Part shown: piece by piece, positions 11,359 to 21,345 of the stretch
Layout: the number at the start of each line of letters is the position of its first letter
How positions within the stretch are numbered: position 1 is the stretch's first letter
NCBI GenBank assembly: GCA_029204225.1
Contig: CM055107.1
Span: 31,211,410-31,275,409, forward strand
Direction of reading: 5' to 3'
DNA length: 64,000 bases
DNA from: Diphasiastrum complanatum
Lineage: Eukaryota > Streptophyta > Lycopodiopsida > Lycopodiales > Lycopodiaceae
Made by a program: the position numbers and the translations under genes
The notes under the pieces: generated by a model
Databases searched by the model: none
Seen by the model: only the letters and a program-made list of their open reading frames with translations
Told to the model about the DNA's origin: nothing

Positions 11359-13129
11359 CTACACATCTCTTGGATCGACAAATATTTTTTCCTCTTCAAT
11401 TGATTTGCACCAATTAAAGGAATCAAATGAAAACTCATGGTTGGAGTAAGATGTTGTCACCTTCTCATCCAATATTTTGTTGTTAAGATACTTCATACAC
11501 CACAAATCATTGGCAGAAGATAAAGTTTTCCAATAAGGAATGCAATTTGCTAAAGGGTCAAATGAACTTAATTCAGTCATAATCACTTGGCAATTATGCT
11601 TCTGAGCAATATTGTGAGCATAACAACATAGTGCATCAAGTAATTTGTGGCCATTAGGTCCTTCTGCATGAATGCCAAATATGAACTGCATTCCAAAAGG
11701 GGAATAGACATCGGGAAAGGAAGGGATCTTTAGCCAAGGGAGCGTATGATCCACAAAACGTGTTATGGTTGCTAGAGCATGAACCTTCTTCGGCACGCCC
11801 ACCACTTGAAGCTTCAATATCTCATTGCACTTCCAGATGCTCAACATTGCCCATGAATTCACAACTCCGTTAAGCAAATTTTGCACAAATTTACTTCCTC
11901 TGCTCCTTGTATTAGAATATTGGGTGATGCTAACTAGTCCTAGCTCTTCCTCTTGTTTCAGAGTAGCAATCCATGTCCCTTCATATAACTCATTCTGCAA
12001 TATCATATCAATGTCTCTAGGAAAAAATGTTGTTGATCCCATCACAGATGTATATAGAGTCAATGCATCACTTGTTACCAATTTGGTCACTCTCACATTC
12101 AGTGGTACAAGCTCACTATGGAAAAAGACTGGATGCACCAATATACGCAACATTCTAATTTCCTTATAGCCTAATTTTGTTGTGAAAAGATCAATGGATG
12201 GGGTATTACTTTTCTCGGTTGCCATGTACACAAATTCAGCTCCTTCATCCTTACACCAATCCTCAATGGCTTGTGCCAATCTTAAACCGATGCCCAATCG
12301 TCTGTAGATTACTTGCAAATAGTTGAAGTTAGAAGGCATGAAGTTTTGGCATAAATACAAAAGAGAGAGAGGGGGGGGGGGGGGGATAGAGAGAGAGATA
12401 TGAAGTGGGCTTTCGGTGAAGTTAGAAGGCATGAATTTTTAGCTTAAATACAAGAGAGAGAGATATGAAGTGGGCTGTACTGAGGATAGAGAGAGTACCG
12501 ATGAAATGGACAGACTCTCAATCCGAGTACGTATCCCACACGAGCATAAACGGGCTCTTCATGCTGAACTTTGCCAACTACATCATGGTTCTTGTTCGAT
12601 ATTTTCTTTCCACACACCACGTCTTTAACGCCAGCCCTGACTAACCCAACTATCCGGCTACCATCAACTTCTGCAACCTGCATCAAAATAGATCGGTAGT
12701 TCGGTAGTAACGTCATTTATGTAGTTACGAATCAGAGAAAATGTTGAAAATCTTCCAATCATTGAAGTTTATTTTCTCAGATTTTGACAAACAAAAGCTT
12801 GTAAAATAAACGTTAAGAATTGCAACTAGACGACTTGATTATGATAGCCCTTGACGCAAGATCAACAATGATACAACGTAGGGATGGTAATAATTTACAG
12901 AGAAAGCTGCATCACATGAGCGTCAAAACTGTACCAGCATGGCGAAAGCAGGAAAATGTCGCACCCTGCACAAAGGGTCCCCCAACATATCAGCATATAG
13001 CGACATCGTACCGCTTAGACCAGTTCCACATCTTCTCTCTAGCTCCGTGACCTGATAGAGGTCAGTTTCTTTCCTGAAGTTTCGAATTCCGGTCTGATAT
13101 TTTTCAAATCTAGCAGAAACTGTATCCAT
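11359..13129 (-). CDS. HLS1-like: HOOKLESS1-like GNAT N-acetyltransferase
   Basis: Three exons on the minus strand give an uninterrupted 438-residue protein: exon 1 13129-12935, exon 2 12677-12499, exon 3 12301-11359 (stop TAG). Both introns are GT-AG (257 and 197 bp) and the joins restore conserved words. Exon 1 ends FPAFAML and exon 2 starts VAEVDGSRIVGL. The phase-2 join at residue 125 rebuilds PFHRRLGIG, the RxxGxG acetyl-CoA loop (residues 125-130) of the GNAT fold. Other HLS1 family words are ERRCGTG (31-37), LGDPLCRVRH (49-58), FFPRDID, LPWLKIPS and the C-terminal IFVDPRDV. Arabidopsis HLS1 is of similar size (about 400 aa) and controls apical hook bending downstream of ethylene and auxin; it acts in the nucleus, probably by histone acetylation. 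The start was chosen as the ATG at 13129; a GTG further up is in frame but not a plant start. No disabling change was seen. Family assignment is sure, the exact paralogue is not. Confidence 0.9.
12325..12478. repeat. 93-bp tandem duplication with G15 run in HLS1-like intron 2
   Basis: The block GAAGTTAGAAGGCATGAA...GATATGAAGTGGGCT occurs at 12325-12417 and again from 12418 to about 12478, at a spacing of 93 bp. The first copy also holds a run of 15 G (12371-12385). Most of it lies between the exon 3 acceptor and the exon 2 donor, so it expands intron 2. It also leaves a misleading open frame across the intron. Confidence 0.75.
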
Positions 13130-14586
13130 TTCTGAAATTAACTTCGTCCAGCGCACCCTCTAAAGGTTGAGACACTTGGATTGGAAATTCTTGCTCAAAT
13201 TCCCTAGATCATGTTCTCTATCTTGAAATTGTAAATGTAAAGGCTATATGTTTCAGCTTCTCTAAATCTCCAGACAGCATCAATACCAGTAGGAACAGTT
13301 TTACGGCAAAAGGCTGGATGAAGGTTTTGAAGGGATCCCTCGGAGCTAGTGAGCTTAGAGACTGAGCTCTTCTGGGAGAACCTAGAAATTGAACACAGGA
13401 GCGAGAACCAGTTGCGAGGCCAAACTTCAAAGTTTCCTCCAGCTTCGGACAGGTAGGATCTTCGTGATTGGTAATCTCTATGTGGCACTTTCTTTAAACC
13501 TACAGCCTTTACAAGTAGCCACTTAGCCTATTTTGGTAGGATCTTTGGCTCAACTACGAACAGGTCATAGGAGAAGGGATAATGGATCCAAACGTCACAT
13601 CACACTGCTCAGGTTGCTACCTCTCTTCCGAAATCACGAGCCGTGGGCCGCTGTTATGCTGTTACGCCTTCTTGAAGAGTTAATTTGGGCCGCTGTTATG
13701 CTGTTACGCCTTCTTGAAGAGTTAATTATTAGATTTTAATGACTATAACCCAAAGTACGTGTGAGTGTTTTTCTACGACATCAACTCCACTGACGCAGAA
13801 CACTCCAATAGACTTTTCATGCAGTCCATCTCTTGTTAAGTATTCTTCAGTTCATTTTCATCTCAAGGACTAAAATTCAAACTGTTTGAGTTCAGATTCC
13901 AGCTTCCGGACTGATATTCCAGTACACACTGAAGAGTTGTCATTGCAAAGATGATTTGGGAAAAGTGAGAAATCAATAGTCATTGGAGCTGAGTTTAGGA
14001 GACATTATAGAACTGCTAACTCCAATCGTTGATAGAGAGACAGAAAAACTACTTTATGATTGAAAGATATTAATAATCAGACCATTTTCTCTAGAAATTT
14101 CCCGTTTGATCTGATTCACACTTCTGCGAAAGCCCAGTTAGGAATGAAGATTTTCTTTTGCTTGATCATTGGCTGGATCGTAAGAAGCAGTATGAACAAT
14201 GGAATCATACGCTTCACCCAGGAGTCCAAGTCTGTAAACATCAAACACGGGAAATCTGTCTGAACTATAAAAGAATCGTAGCGCAGCTTTCAATTGCCAC
14301 CTACCTATCACGTGGCCTAATCACGTGGGTAATCACGTGGGTGGCCCAAGAAGTGCGGAAAGCGCTGGCCAGGCACTGGGGCCTCGCGGCCTCGCATCTC
14401 AGAGCGGCCGTGGCGCCTCCCATCTCAAGTTTGGCCAGATGCAGTGTTGGGAAACCTCTTTGGAGTTCTCCTACATTTTCCTATATGTGGGTTTGTGTAT
14501 CTATTTTTACAAATTAATGCCGACAAAATCCTAAATTTTATAGAACGTGAAATCAGTTTTTAGATTTTTACAATGGAATGGTGATG
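13130..14586. other. 5' flank of the HLS1-like gene
   Basis: The sequence upstream of the minus-strand start holds no second gene that I recognise. The first few hundred bases should contain the 5' UTR and core promoter, but no TATA box could be placed with confidence. A 42-bp tandem duplication is listed separately. Confidence 0.4.
13645..13730. repeat. 42-bp tandem duplication
   Basis: GGGCCGCTGTTATGCTGTTA... begins at 13645 and again at 13687, each copy running to GAAGAGTTAATT. The copies are identical over almost their whole length, so the duplication is recent. It lies about 0.5 kb upstream of the HLS1-like start. Confidence 0.8.
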
Positions 14587-14890
14587 CCTCACAGAACATA
14601 ATCTGTGGGGCAAATTTTTTTTTTACAAAATTTTTTTACAGCCACCTTCCGGACACCGGAAGGTACACGTAAAAAAATTTACTTTTTTTTTACATGCACC
14701 TTACGCCCAGAAGGTGCGTGTAAAAAAAATTTACGTCAAAAAAAAAATTAAAAACAAAATTCACGGGTGGGAAGGGCCGGCTCCTCGGCCCTTCCGCCCG
14801 CGGAATACTGTGCGCCCTCGGGCCTCTGCCCTCGGGCGCACAATATTCCGGGGCGGAAGGGCCTCGGAGTAGGACCTTCCCCCCCCCCCC
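14587..14890. repeat. Cluster of consecutive hairpins, foldback-like
   Basis: Four dyads follow one another: CCTCACAGA...TCTGTGGGG (14587-14611), CCTTCCGG...CCGGAAGG (14643-14661), CACCTT...AAGGTG (about 14696-14719), and a large one. The large dyad has arms of about 50 bases: GGAAGGGCCGGCTCC...GTGCGCCC rising to the loop near 14824-14828 and its imperfect complement ending GGACCTTCCC near 14882. A/T-runs separate them. The GC-rich large stem stands out sharply from the AT-rich surroundings. It could be a foldback/MITE element. No transposase is encoded. Confidence 0.7.
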
Positions 14891-17273
14891 TCATAACCTC
14901 ATAAATCCTACAATTATCAAAGATAGTCTAAAAGATCTTATTAAAAAATACTATGCAAGATACAAAACTGTGAAAAACATTTACTTGCCATTTAATTTCC
15001 TGCACTAATGTTTTCTTGTCTTCCAATAGAAAAAACAAGATATGAAATAAAGGCTTAAAGGCTTACCATTGAGCTAATGTTCACACTAAATGGTACCGAA
15101 AAAAGTGGGATGCTGTTGCCAAAAACCTTTCTGTGTAAATTCAATTGCCTGTGGCCTGTACCTGTGCTTCATGTCAATGAGTAGATTATTTATGTTACTG
15201 GTCTCAACGTAGAACCAGGACACAATTTTGAATTGATATATATATATTGCTGAATAGAGTGAACTTTTACGTACAAAACATGACACCTGCTTTTGAGAAT
15301 AAGAATGAAAGAATAACAATGGTATAGCTGCCTTATTTGAGCTTCTAAAGATTGCAAGAAAGTTTTTAAATGCTGTTGAAAATTTAGCCAGCTAAGAAAG
15401 TGCATATTCAATACAAATCTCATGATGCAAACATTTCTCGAAGCTTATGATTAAAGCTTTTCTAAAAACCTGTGACACTGCTATTTTTCATCAACATCAT
15501 AACACATGCTATTGAGGATAGAAATGATAGCCAGAAACATAGACATAACACTTGGTTCTAAAAGTGCCTGATTTAAATTTTAAAGCTATGAAAACTTACG
15601 TGCATGTTTGACTAAGATATCAGTTCAACTTAGTGCAAGAGCAAAAAATTATGACTATATTTGGCTGATCTTGTCACATCGACTGCATACATACACCATA
15701 TGAGTTTGTGTTGGACATTTCAACAACCAAATATTACAAGACATATATCGGTTCTCCAACATTCGATTCAATCAAATCATGCAAGGGACACCTACATATT
15801 CAAAGCTTATCAACATTAGTTTTACAACTTATCAATTTGTTTTGGAACGTACATCCTTAAATATTCTTATTGAACTATTCCTTGGATCCTAGGGCATATA
15901 ATAGATATTTTGTTAAAGACACACAAATTTGTAATCAAATTGAGAAAAAAATGAAAGTCACTTATGCAAGCATAACCATTTTATAGAAATGCGTTGTTCA
16001 AGTTTCTCAAATTTGTAACAAAAGTTAGATGGGAAGCAAAAAACTTAACAATATGTTGCATATTTAGACGAGATATCACTTCAACTCATGGCAGGAATAG
16101 ACAAAATTCTGGTTATATTCAACACATCAATATAGACAAATGACCCACTTTCGAGCATTTAAACATTTGAATAAAAAACAAATCAGCTCTCAAACATCAT
16201 GTGCTCACATATATATTTCTAATCAACATTAGTAGGAGTACCGCTTACGAATCTGTTTTGGAAAGTACCTCAAGAAGCTCATCGAACCTTTTTTTAGGGC
16301 CTAAAGAATATCATGAAAACTTTCTTTGCTAAAGAAATGTGAGAACACATATTCGGTGAACATGGATATATCACAGATAGAAAATAAAATCCAGCAACAA
16401 GGAAGTAAAATGCATGATAAAATTCTCATTTAAGTTTGGAACAAACCTAAATATAGAGCAAAAATCTTACCAAAATGTTGCATATTTAGACAAGATATTG
16501 CTTCAACTCATGGCTAGAATAGGCAAAATTCTGGTTATATTCAACACATCAACATAGACAAATGATTACATGAACTTAACCCACTTTTGAGCATTAAACG
16601 TCTAAATAAAAGACAAATCAGCTCTCAAATATTATGTGGTCAAATAATAAAATCCACGATAAAATTCTCATTTAAGTTTGCAGGAAACCTAAATATAGAA
16701 CAGAAAACCTACCAAAAAAATACATACTCGGCTGAGATATCATTTCAAATCACTAGGAACTTCCAAAATTCTGGTTATATCGGTTGACTTCATCACATGA
16801 ACTTAATTGACAAACAATTATATGAGTCTATTTCAGCATTTTAGCATCTAAACAACACTTGTAGATTAGCTCTCAAACATGTGCTCAAATCACTCCAAGA
16901 GCACCTATGTGTTCAAACGATTTACTAACAATCAGGTTTCAATTTTTCACTCCCATTTATGTGCTTGTCCATTATCCTATTTCAGATTCAAAAACATGGA
17001 TGACTAGTCATTATGGTTTCCAATTGACAAAAAAAAATTGGAATTTTTCTAGACATTAATCAGTAAACTTACTGGATTTTTTCTATTGTGGAAACTAATA
17101 CCTTTGATGCAGGGTTTGAACAAGCACATAGAATTATTCATTAGCACAACTAGAAATCAAAACAGAAATGATAGTTAATGAAAAGACAAATCATTAGAGA
17201 ATCCTCAACTAATCATTTAGCACCTAGAAAAATATATGAACCGAAAACTTACCAGAATGTAGGCAATAAATGG
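14891..17273. other. Non-coding region with degenerate ~0.4-kb tandem units
   Basis: No gene. From about 15590 to 16800 related blocks recur. The anchor GCATATTTAGACGAGATATC (16057) has relatives at 15602, 16480 and 16724, and the neighbouring word TCTGGTTATATTCAACACATC appears in two of them. Spacings of about 455, 423 and 244 bases indicate a decayed tandem array. Several units contain ACTTACC, the complement of a plant splice donor, so duplication of intron sequence from the hAT-like gene just to the right is possible. Confidence 0.6.
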
Positions 17274-18597
17274 TTACATCAACTTGTCATTCAAGTCTGC
17301 AAAAATGTCTCTATATTCTGCAGGCCTTGTCCAAGAGCTAATAGCATTTGAAAAGTCTAGCGAATCGAGGTCATCGCTTCCTTCAATTGAAATGTGCATT
17401 AAAGCATCCAGGGTATCAATCCTATTTCTTTTTTTGTCTTTTATAAGATTGAGCCTGTTGAAACCCCTTTCGCATGCAGCCAAATTCACACATTGCACAA
17501 GCGCAATGCAAGACAATGTATACAATCCTTTGTATTTATCTGTTAGCTGCTCATTGAAGCCAATGATCGCTGATGTATCGCGAAACGACCTCCCGCTCCA
17601 TTCAGTCATTGCTTGAATTTTATATGCTTTATATTCTTTTCTCACCTCTTCAATGACAATGAGTGGGGGAATCAAAGCTCCAGTTGCATCAACTCTTGAC
17701 ACCCCATAAAAATCAGCAAGACAATTTATCTCTTTATACCCATAATCTTTCATTTCTCATATACATTTTGGTATAATGCTAGGAGATAGTGCCTTGAAAC
17801 AACTTAAATGATTTCTATCTTGAAACTATTTCGACAAGCTTTTAACTATGGCACGAGAAAATGACTTTTGGAAGTCAGCCTCTTCCAAGTCATCTCCTAC
17901 AACAAACCTGCTGATTTCTATATCATAATACATATTCCCTTGTATACAGCTTTGTAGCTTTCGTAGATAACCATTTTCAGGTCCATAATTTGGCAAAATA
18001 AGATATCCTCTACTATCGTACGTTCCAGCATTCAAATTAGTCGGTGGGTCTTCTATGTACTCAAGTTGGATCATCGCGATCTCACTAGAAACAATTCCTA
18101 AAATCGTTCCAACCTCAACATAGTCTCGCTGAAATATCAAGTTTAAAAGTGACATCTTGCCAAGTAAATCAGCAAGAAAATGTAAACTATATATGGTTTT
18201 GAAATCGCACAATCTCTTTAGAAGCTTTTTGGCAGCAACAGCCTGAATCGCCTTTTTCGACTTGCTTGTAGAAGGCAAGGCTGCTTCCAATTCACCTTGA
18301 CCAACATCTTGATCATCCTCGTCAAGGAAGATGACATCTTTTTGAGAACATATTTTCTTTTTTGAAAGTTTGTCAAATTCGGCTTTAATGCAATGAATAA
18401 CAGGCTGCAAAACATCACATATGCGCTTTATGGAGCCGTGCCGACTCATCTCATGGTATTAATATGACTCAACTTCAGTACATCAATAGTCATTTCTCCT
18501 TGTAACATACGTAAAAGAAACTGCCTCTTGCAGCTATTGGAAAAGAAAGCAACAGTTGCATTCACTAATGAGTCAATATATTTGGAATATGCTAATT
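17274..18597 (-). pseudogene. hAT-type transposase, C-terminal half, inactivated
   Basis: One minus-strand frame runs from 18449 to 17274 (392 codons) with only two stops, a TAG at about 17825 and a TGA near 17756. It includes HFLADLLGKMSLLNLIFQRDY, a typical stretch of ZNF862/DUF4371-like hAT proteins. It ends in the hAT C-terminal dimerisation region (CVNLAACERGFNRLNLIKDK, RIDTLDALMHI). Upstream, 18597-18470 continues the same protein in another frame (LHKLAYSKYIDSLVNATVAF), so at least one frameshift is present. The N-terminal zinc finger and first catalytic part are absent: the gene is cut off where a copia LTR begins at about 18598. hAT transposases excise and insert DNA elements with 8-bp target duplications. 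No terminal inverted repeats were found, so a domesticated gene that later died is an alternative. Confidence 0.75.
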
Positions 18598-19476
18598 TGT
18601 GAAGAAACAAAATGTTTCTGTTACCAAAGCCCTACTAGCTCTCAACTACCAATCTGACAAAAAGACACGAAAGCGAAATGTTCGTGAAAGAAAAATGTTT
18701 GTGACACAATAGGATAAGGTCAAACGACTCGAAGCGACACAAAAATTTTCGCGACACAAAACCTTCATGCTCCGAAGGATCGGGAAGATCAAACAAGTAC
18801 CACGAAGTACAAATCCCTGATCTGATATGATGACGTCAGCATAAGAACGTTAGGATGTGCCTAACCCACCACTCTTGTAATCCATGATTAGTTATAGATT
18901 GTTTAATCTATCTAATCAAAAATGCTACTCTGAATGTATGCAACTGCTAGATGCATAAAATACATACATATACATATAGACAATATACAGAATAGAAGTC
19001 CGCCTGTGAGCGAGACACTTTTGTAGCAGGATCCACAATGATCCAAGAAGTCCGCTAGTAAGCGAGACACTGTTCGTGGGAGAACACCGCTTCTCTCACG
19101 CCAATGCGTTGTGTGGGTCCGTCACACAGTGCTTGAAACAAAGAGGATCAATAGATGATGTTGTAGCTGTTATGCACATATCATTCTACATCTTGTCTGA
19201 TCTCGAATGAATTACTATCTGCTATTGTTCGTGTATCGCATTCACTTGTTTCATCTATTCTGCACATTGGTTCAATCTTGTTGAATGCTAAATTAATTTA
19301 TAACGTAGGTCAGCAGTGTATGTCTACATTCTGGAGGATTGTAGGAATGATATGGCAGGCAGTGACTAGCAATCATATCCAAACTCCATCCTAATTGATT
19401 TCATTCACGATTATTTTTTGCTCCAGTGGTTTCAAAGCTCGATTGCTATCAATCCTGAATTTCTTTTTTTCTTTCA
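18598..19476 (+). repeat. 5' LTR of copia family C
   Basis: It is defined by alignment with the minus-oriented copy at 36003-36950. Both begin TGTGAAGAAACAAAA, share a CGCGACAC/CACGAA-rich part and the CTAGTAAGCGAGACA block, and end just before a tRNA primer site. A later TGACAAAAAG at 18655 could be mistaken for the LTR start, but homology between the two copies continues upstream of it. The LTR interrupts the hAT-like pseudogene. Confidence 0.7.
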
Positions 19477-19477
19477 G

Positions 19478-19490
19478 TAATATTAGAGCC
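19478..19490 (+). other. Decayed primer-binding site of family C
   Basis: TAATATTAGAGCC stands where the related copy (36003 side) has TGGTATCAGAGCC. Two of the first four bases and one later base are changed, so priming would be lost. Confidence 0.65.
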
Positions 19491-19559
19491 TGTCATAGTC
19501 AGACATAGCCATAAAGCTATCAGATCCAAGAGGAAAAGCATTCAAGACAAAGAACCATT

Positions 19560-20283
19560 AACAAGTGAGAACACAATTCACAGCAATGGAAGGTCTAACT
19601 TCCTAGCATGGAAGGCCAAGATCTCTCTTATACTAAAGGGAGAAGGATTATTTCCCTGGGTAGACGGCACCGAGGAGATGCCTACAACTACAGGCAAGGA
19701 GCTACGCGAATGGAGAGAGAAGAATGACAAGGCAGTAGCCGTGGTGTCATCATCCATTGAGAATAGCCTGACTCTTGACCTGGCTACACTCTCTAAAGCA
19801 AAAGAGATGTGGGATACTTTACTCACAAGATTTCAGATGAAATCATTCAGTCAGATCATGCTACTCGAAGATTAGTTGACAAATCTGCAATGGGATGGCA
19901 AAGACCTCACTTCCTTTATCAGAAAGACGAAGGATATGTTCCTTTCATTACACAATACCAGAGCAAAAAATGCAGTATCAGCAGAGAAGCAACTTACCTA
20001 TATGTTAAGAGCTTTACCAAGATCCTTCCAGACAACCTAAGCGCTACTAGCAAAGGATCTACCTATCACACTCGAAAAGGCAGTGGTCGAGATTCGAGAA
20101 GAAGTCGAAGCTCGAGAGCACCTTGATCACAATGATGCTTTTGACCAAGCTCTCTATAGCAACAAGGAGAAGACGAAAAAGCAGTTCAAGCCTAAGAGGG
20201 AGTCAGACTGAAGGCAAGATCGAGATCAACAACCAGAAGGAGCCAACAAAGGCAAATGGAAGAACAAAGGAAACCCAAAATAA
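19560..20283 (+). pseudogene. Gag of copia family C (UBN2-type), three stops
   Basis: One frame encodes a gag of the UBN2/copia type, with words such as ELREWREKNDKAVA, LSKAKEMWDTLL and QLTYMLRALPRSF. It ends at a TAA at 20281-20283 before the zinc knuckle. In-frame stops at 19873, about 20038 and about 20209 break it. The minus-strand relative at 35172-35891 is open across all three positions, so they are later mutations. No start ATG survives. Gag forms the particle around element RNA. Confidence 0.8.
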
Positions 20284-21345
20284 CAGAGTGGAGACAAGAA
20301 GATTTGCGTGAGATGAAAACGTGAAGGACATACTATCGATTTGTGTTGGCTAAATGCAAAAATTGAGTGTATACATTGTCATAAGAAGGGTCATGCAGCC
20401 ATGGACTACCACCAGAACCCAAGAAACAAAGAGATGGGAGAACAATAATAGTTTATCCTATATCAAAGAACCAGAGAGCTTGAAGATGTGCGAAGAAAGA
20501 TCAAATTATGAAAATTCGACCACCTACATCTGTGCAGACATGTATGCAGTATCAACACCTGACACACATGAGGTAATCCTTGATTTAGGAGCTACCTCGC
20601 ACTTTGTTACATCAAGATGGATAATGTCTGACTTCAGAAGTGCAGATCCATCAGGATTTATCATTCTTGGAGACGGATCAAAGCATCAAGTGAATGGTAT
20701 CGGTTCACTATGGCTCAACACAAATGGCAGAGACAGACGAGTTGAAGATGTTCTTTTCGTGCCTACACTACAGCAAGACTTGCTATCAGTGGCAAGAATA
20801 GCTGATGCAGGGATGCATGTGACGTTCTCAGACAAAGCATGCAATGTTATTGATGCGAACACCAGTACACTGATTACTCAAGGTAGAAGAAAAGGCAACC
20901 TGTATCACTTGAAGGTACGCCTAACTACAGATCAAGTGCATCAAACTCATGATGATTCGTCAGATATTCTATGGCACAAGAGACTATGCCATATGAATTC
21001 AATGAAATTGTGTCAAGCAAGCCATCATGGAGCAATCACAGGGGTGAGCATCTCAAATGCAACCAATTCGATGACTTGTGATGCATGTATAAAAGAAAGA
21101 GGCACATGAAACAAGGTGAAGCAGATCAGAACAGATCGAGGTGGAGAATACATCTCAAACCAATTCGTTGATTTCTGCAATGATCAAAGAATCATTCACA
21201 GAAGAACTACATCTTATACACCATGTGAAGGATTTTAGATCATTCAATACATCTCAAACCGATTCGTTGATTTCTGCAATGATCAAAGAATCATTCACAG
21301 AAGGACTACATCTTATACACCATGTGAAGGATTTTAGATCATTCA
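20284..21345 (+). pseudogene. Copia family C zinc knuckle, protease, GAG-pre-IN, integrase scrap
   Basis: It opens with the remains of two CCHC knuckles (CIHCHKKGHAAMD is the second). An open frame of 251 residues follows (20354-21109). Its protease motif reads DLGATSHF; the usual catalytic triplet is DSG, so the serine is replaced by leucine. It then runs through FVPTLQQDLLSVARI to the GAG-pre-integrase block LWHKRLCHMNSMKL and CDACIKERG. The sequence then jumps directly to a piece from the middle of integrase (IRTDRGGEYISNQF), so the first half of the integrase is deleted. It ends in a duplicated 99-bp block. Confidence 0.8.
21147..21344 (+). repeat. 99-bp tandem duplication in integrase remnant
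   Basis: The block beginning AATACATCTCAAACC starts at 21147 and again at 21246. The two units of 99 bp are nearly identical (for example CAATTCG versus CGATTCG). Being a multiple of three, it keeps a shadow frame open, but that is not the integrase frame. Confidence 0.85.

Noticed and set aside
11359-12432. Single 357-codon frame starting MPSNFTES as the HLS1-like protein
   Set aside because: Its first ~44 codons are intron 2 with a tandem duplication. The conserved N-terminal words are in two further exons and join at GT-AG sites.
15590-16800. CRISPR-like array
   Set aside because: Units are 240-455 bp and degenerate, with no short identical repeats and unique spacers. It is nuclear plant DNA.
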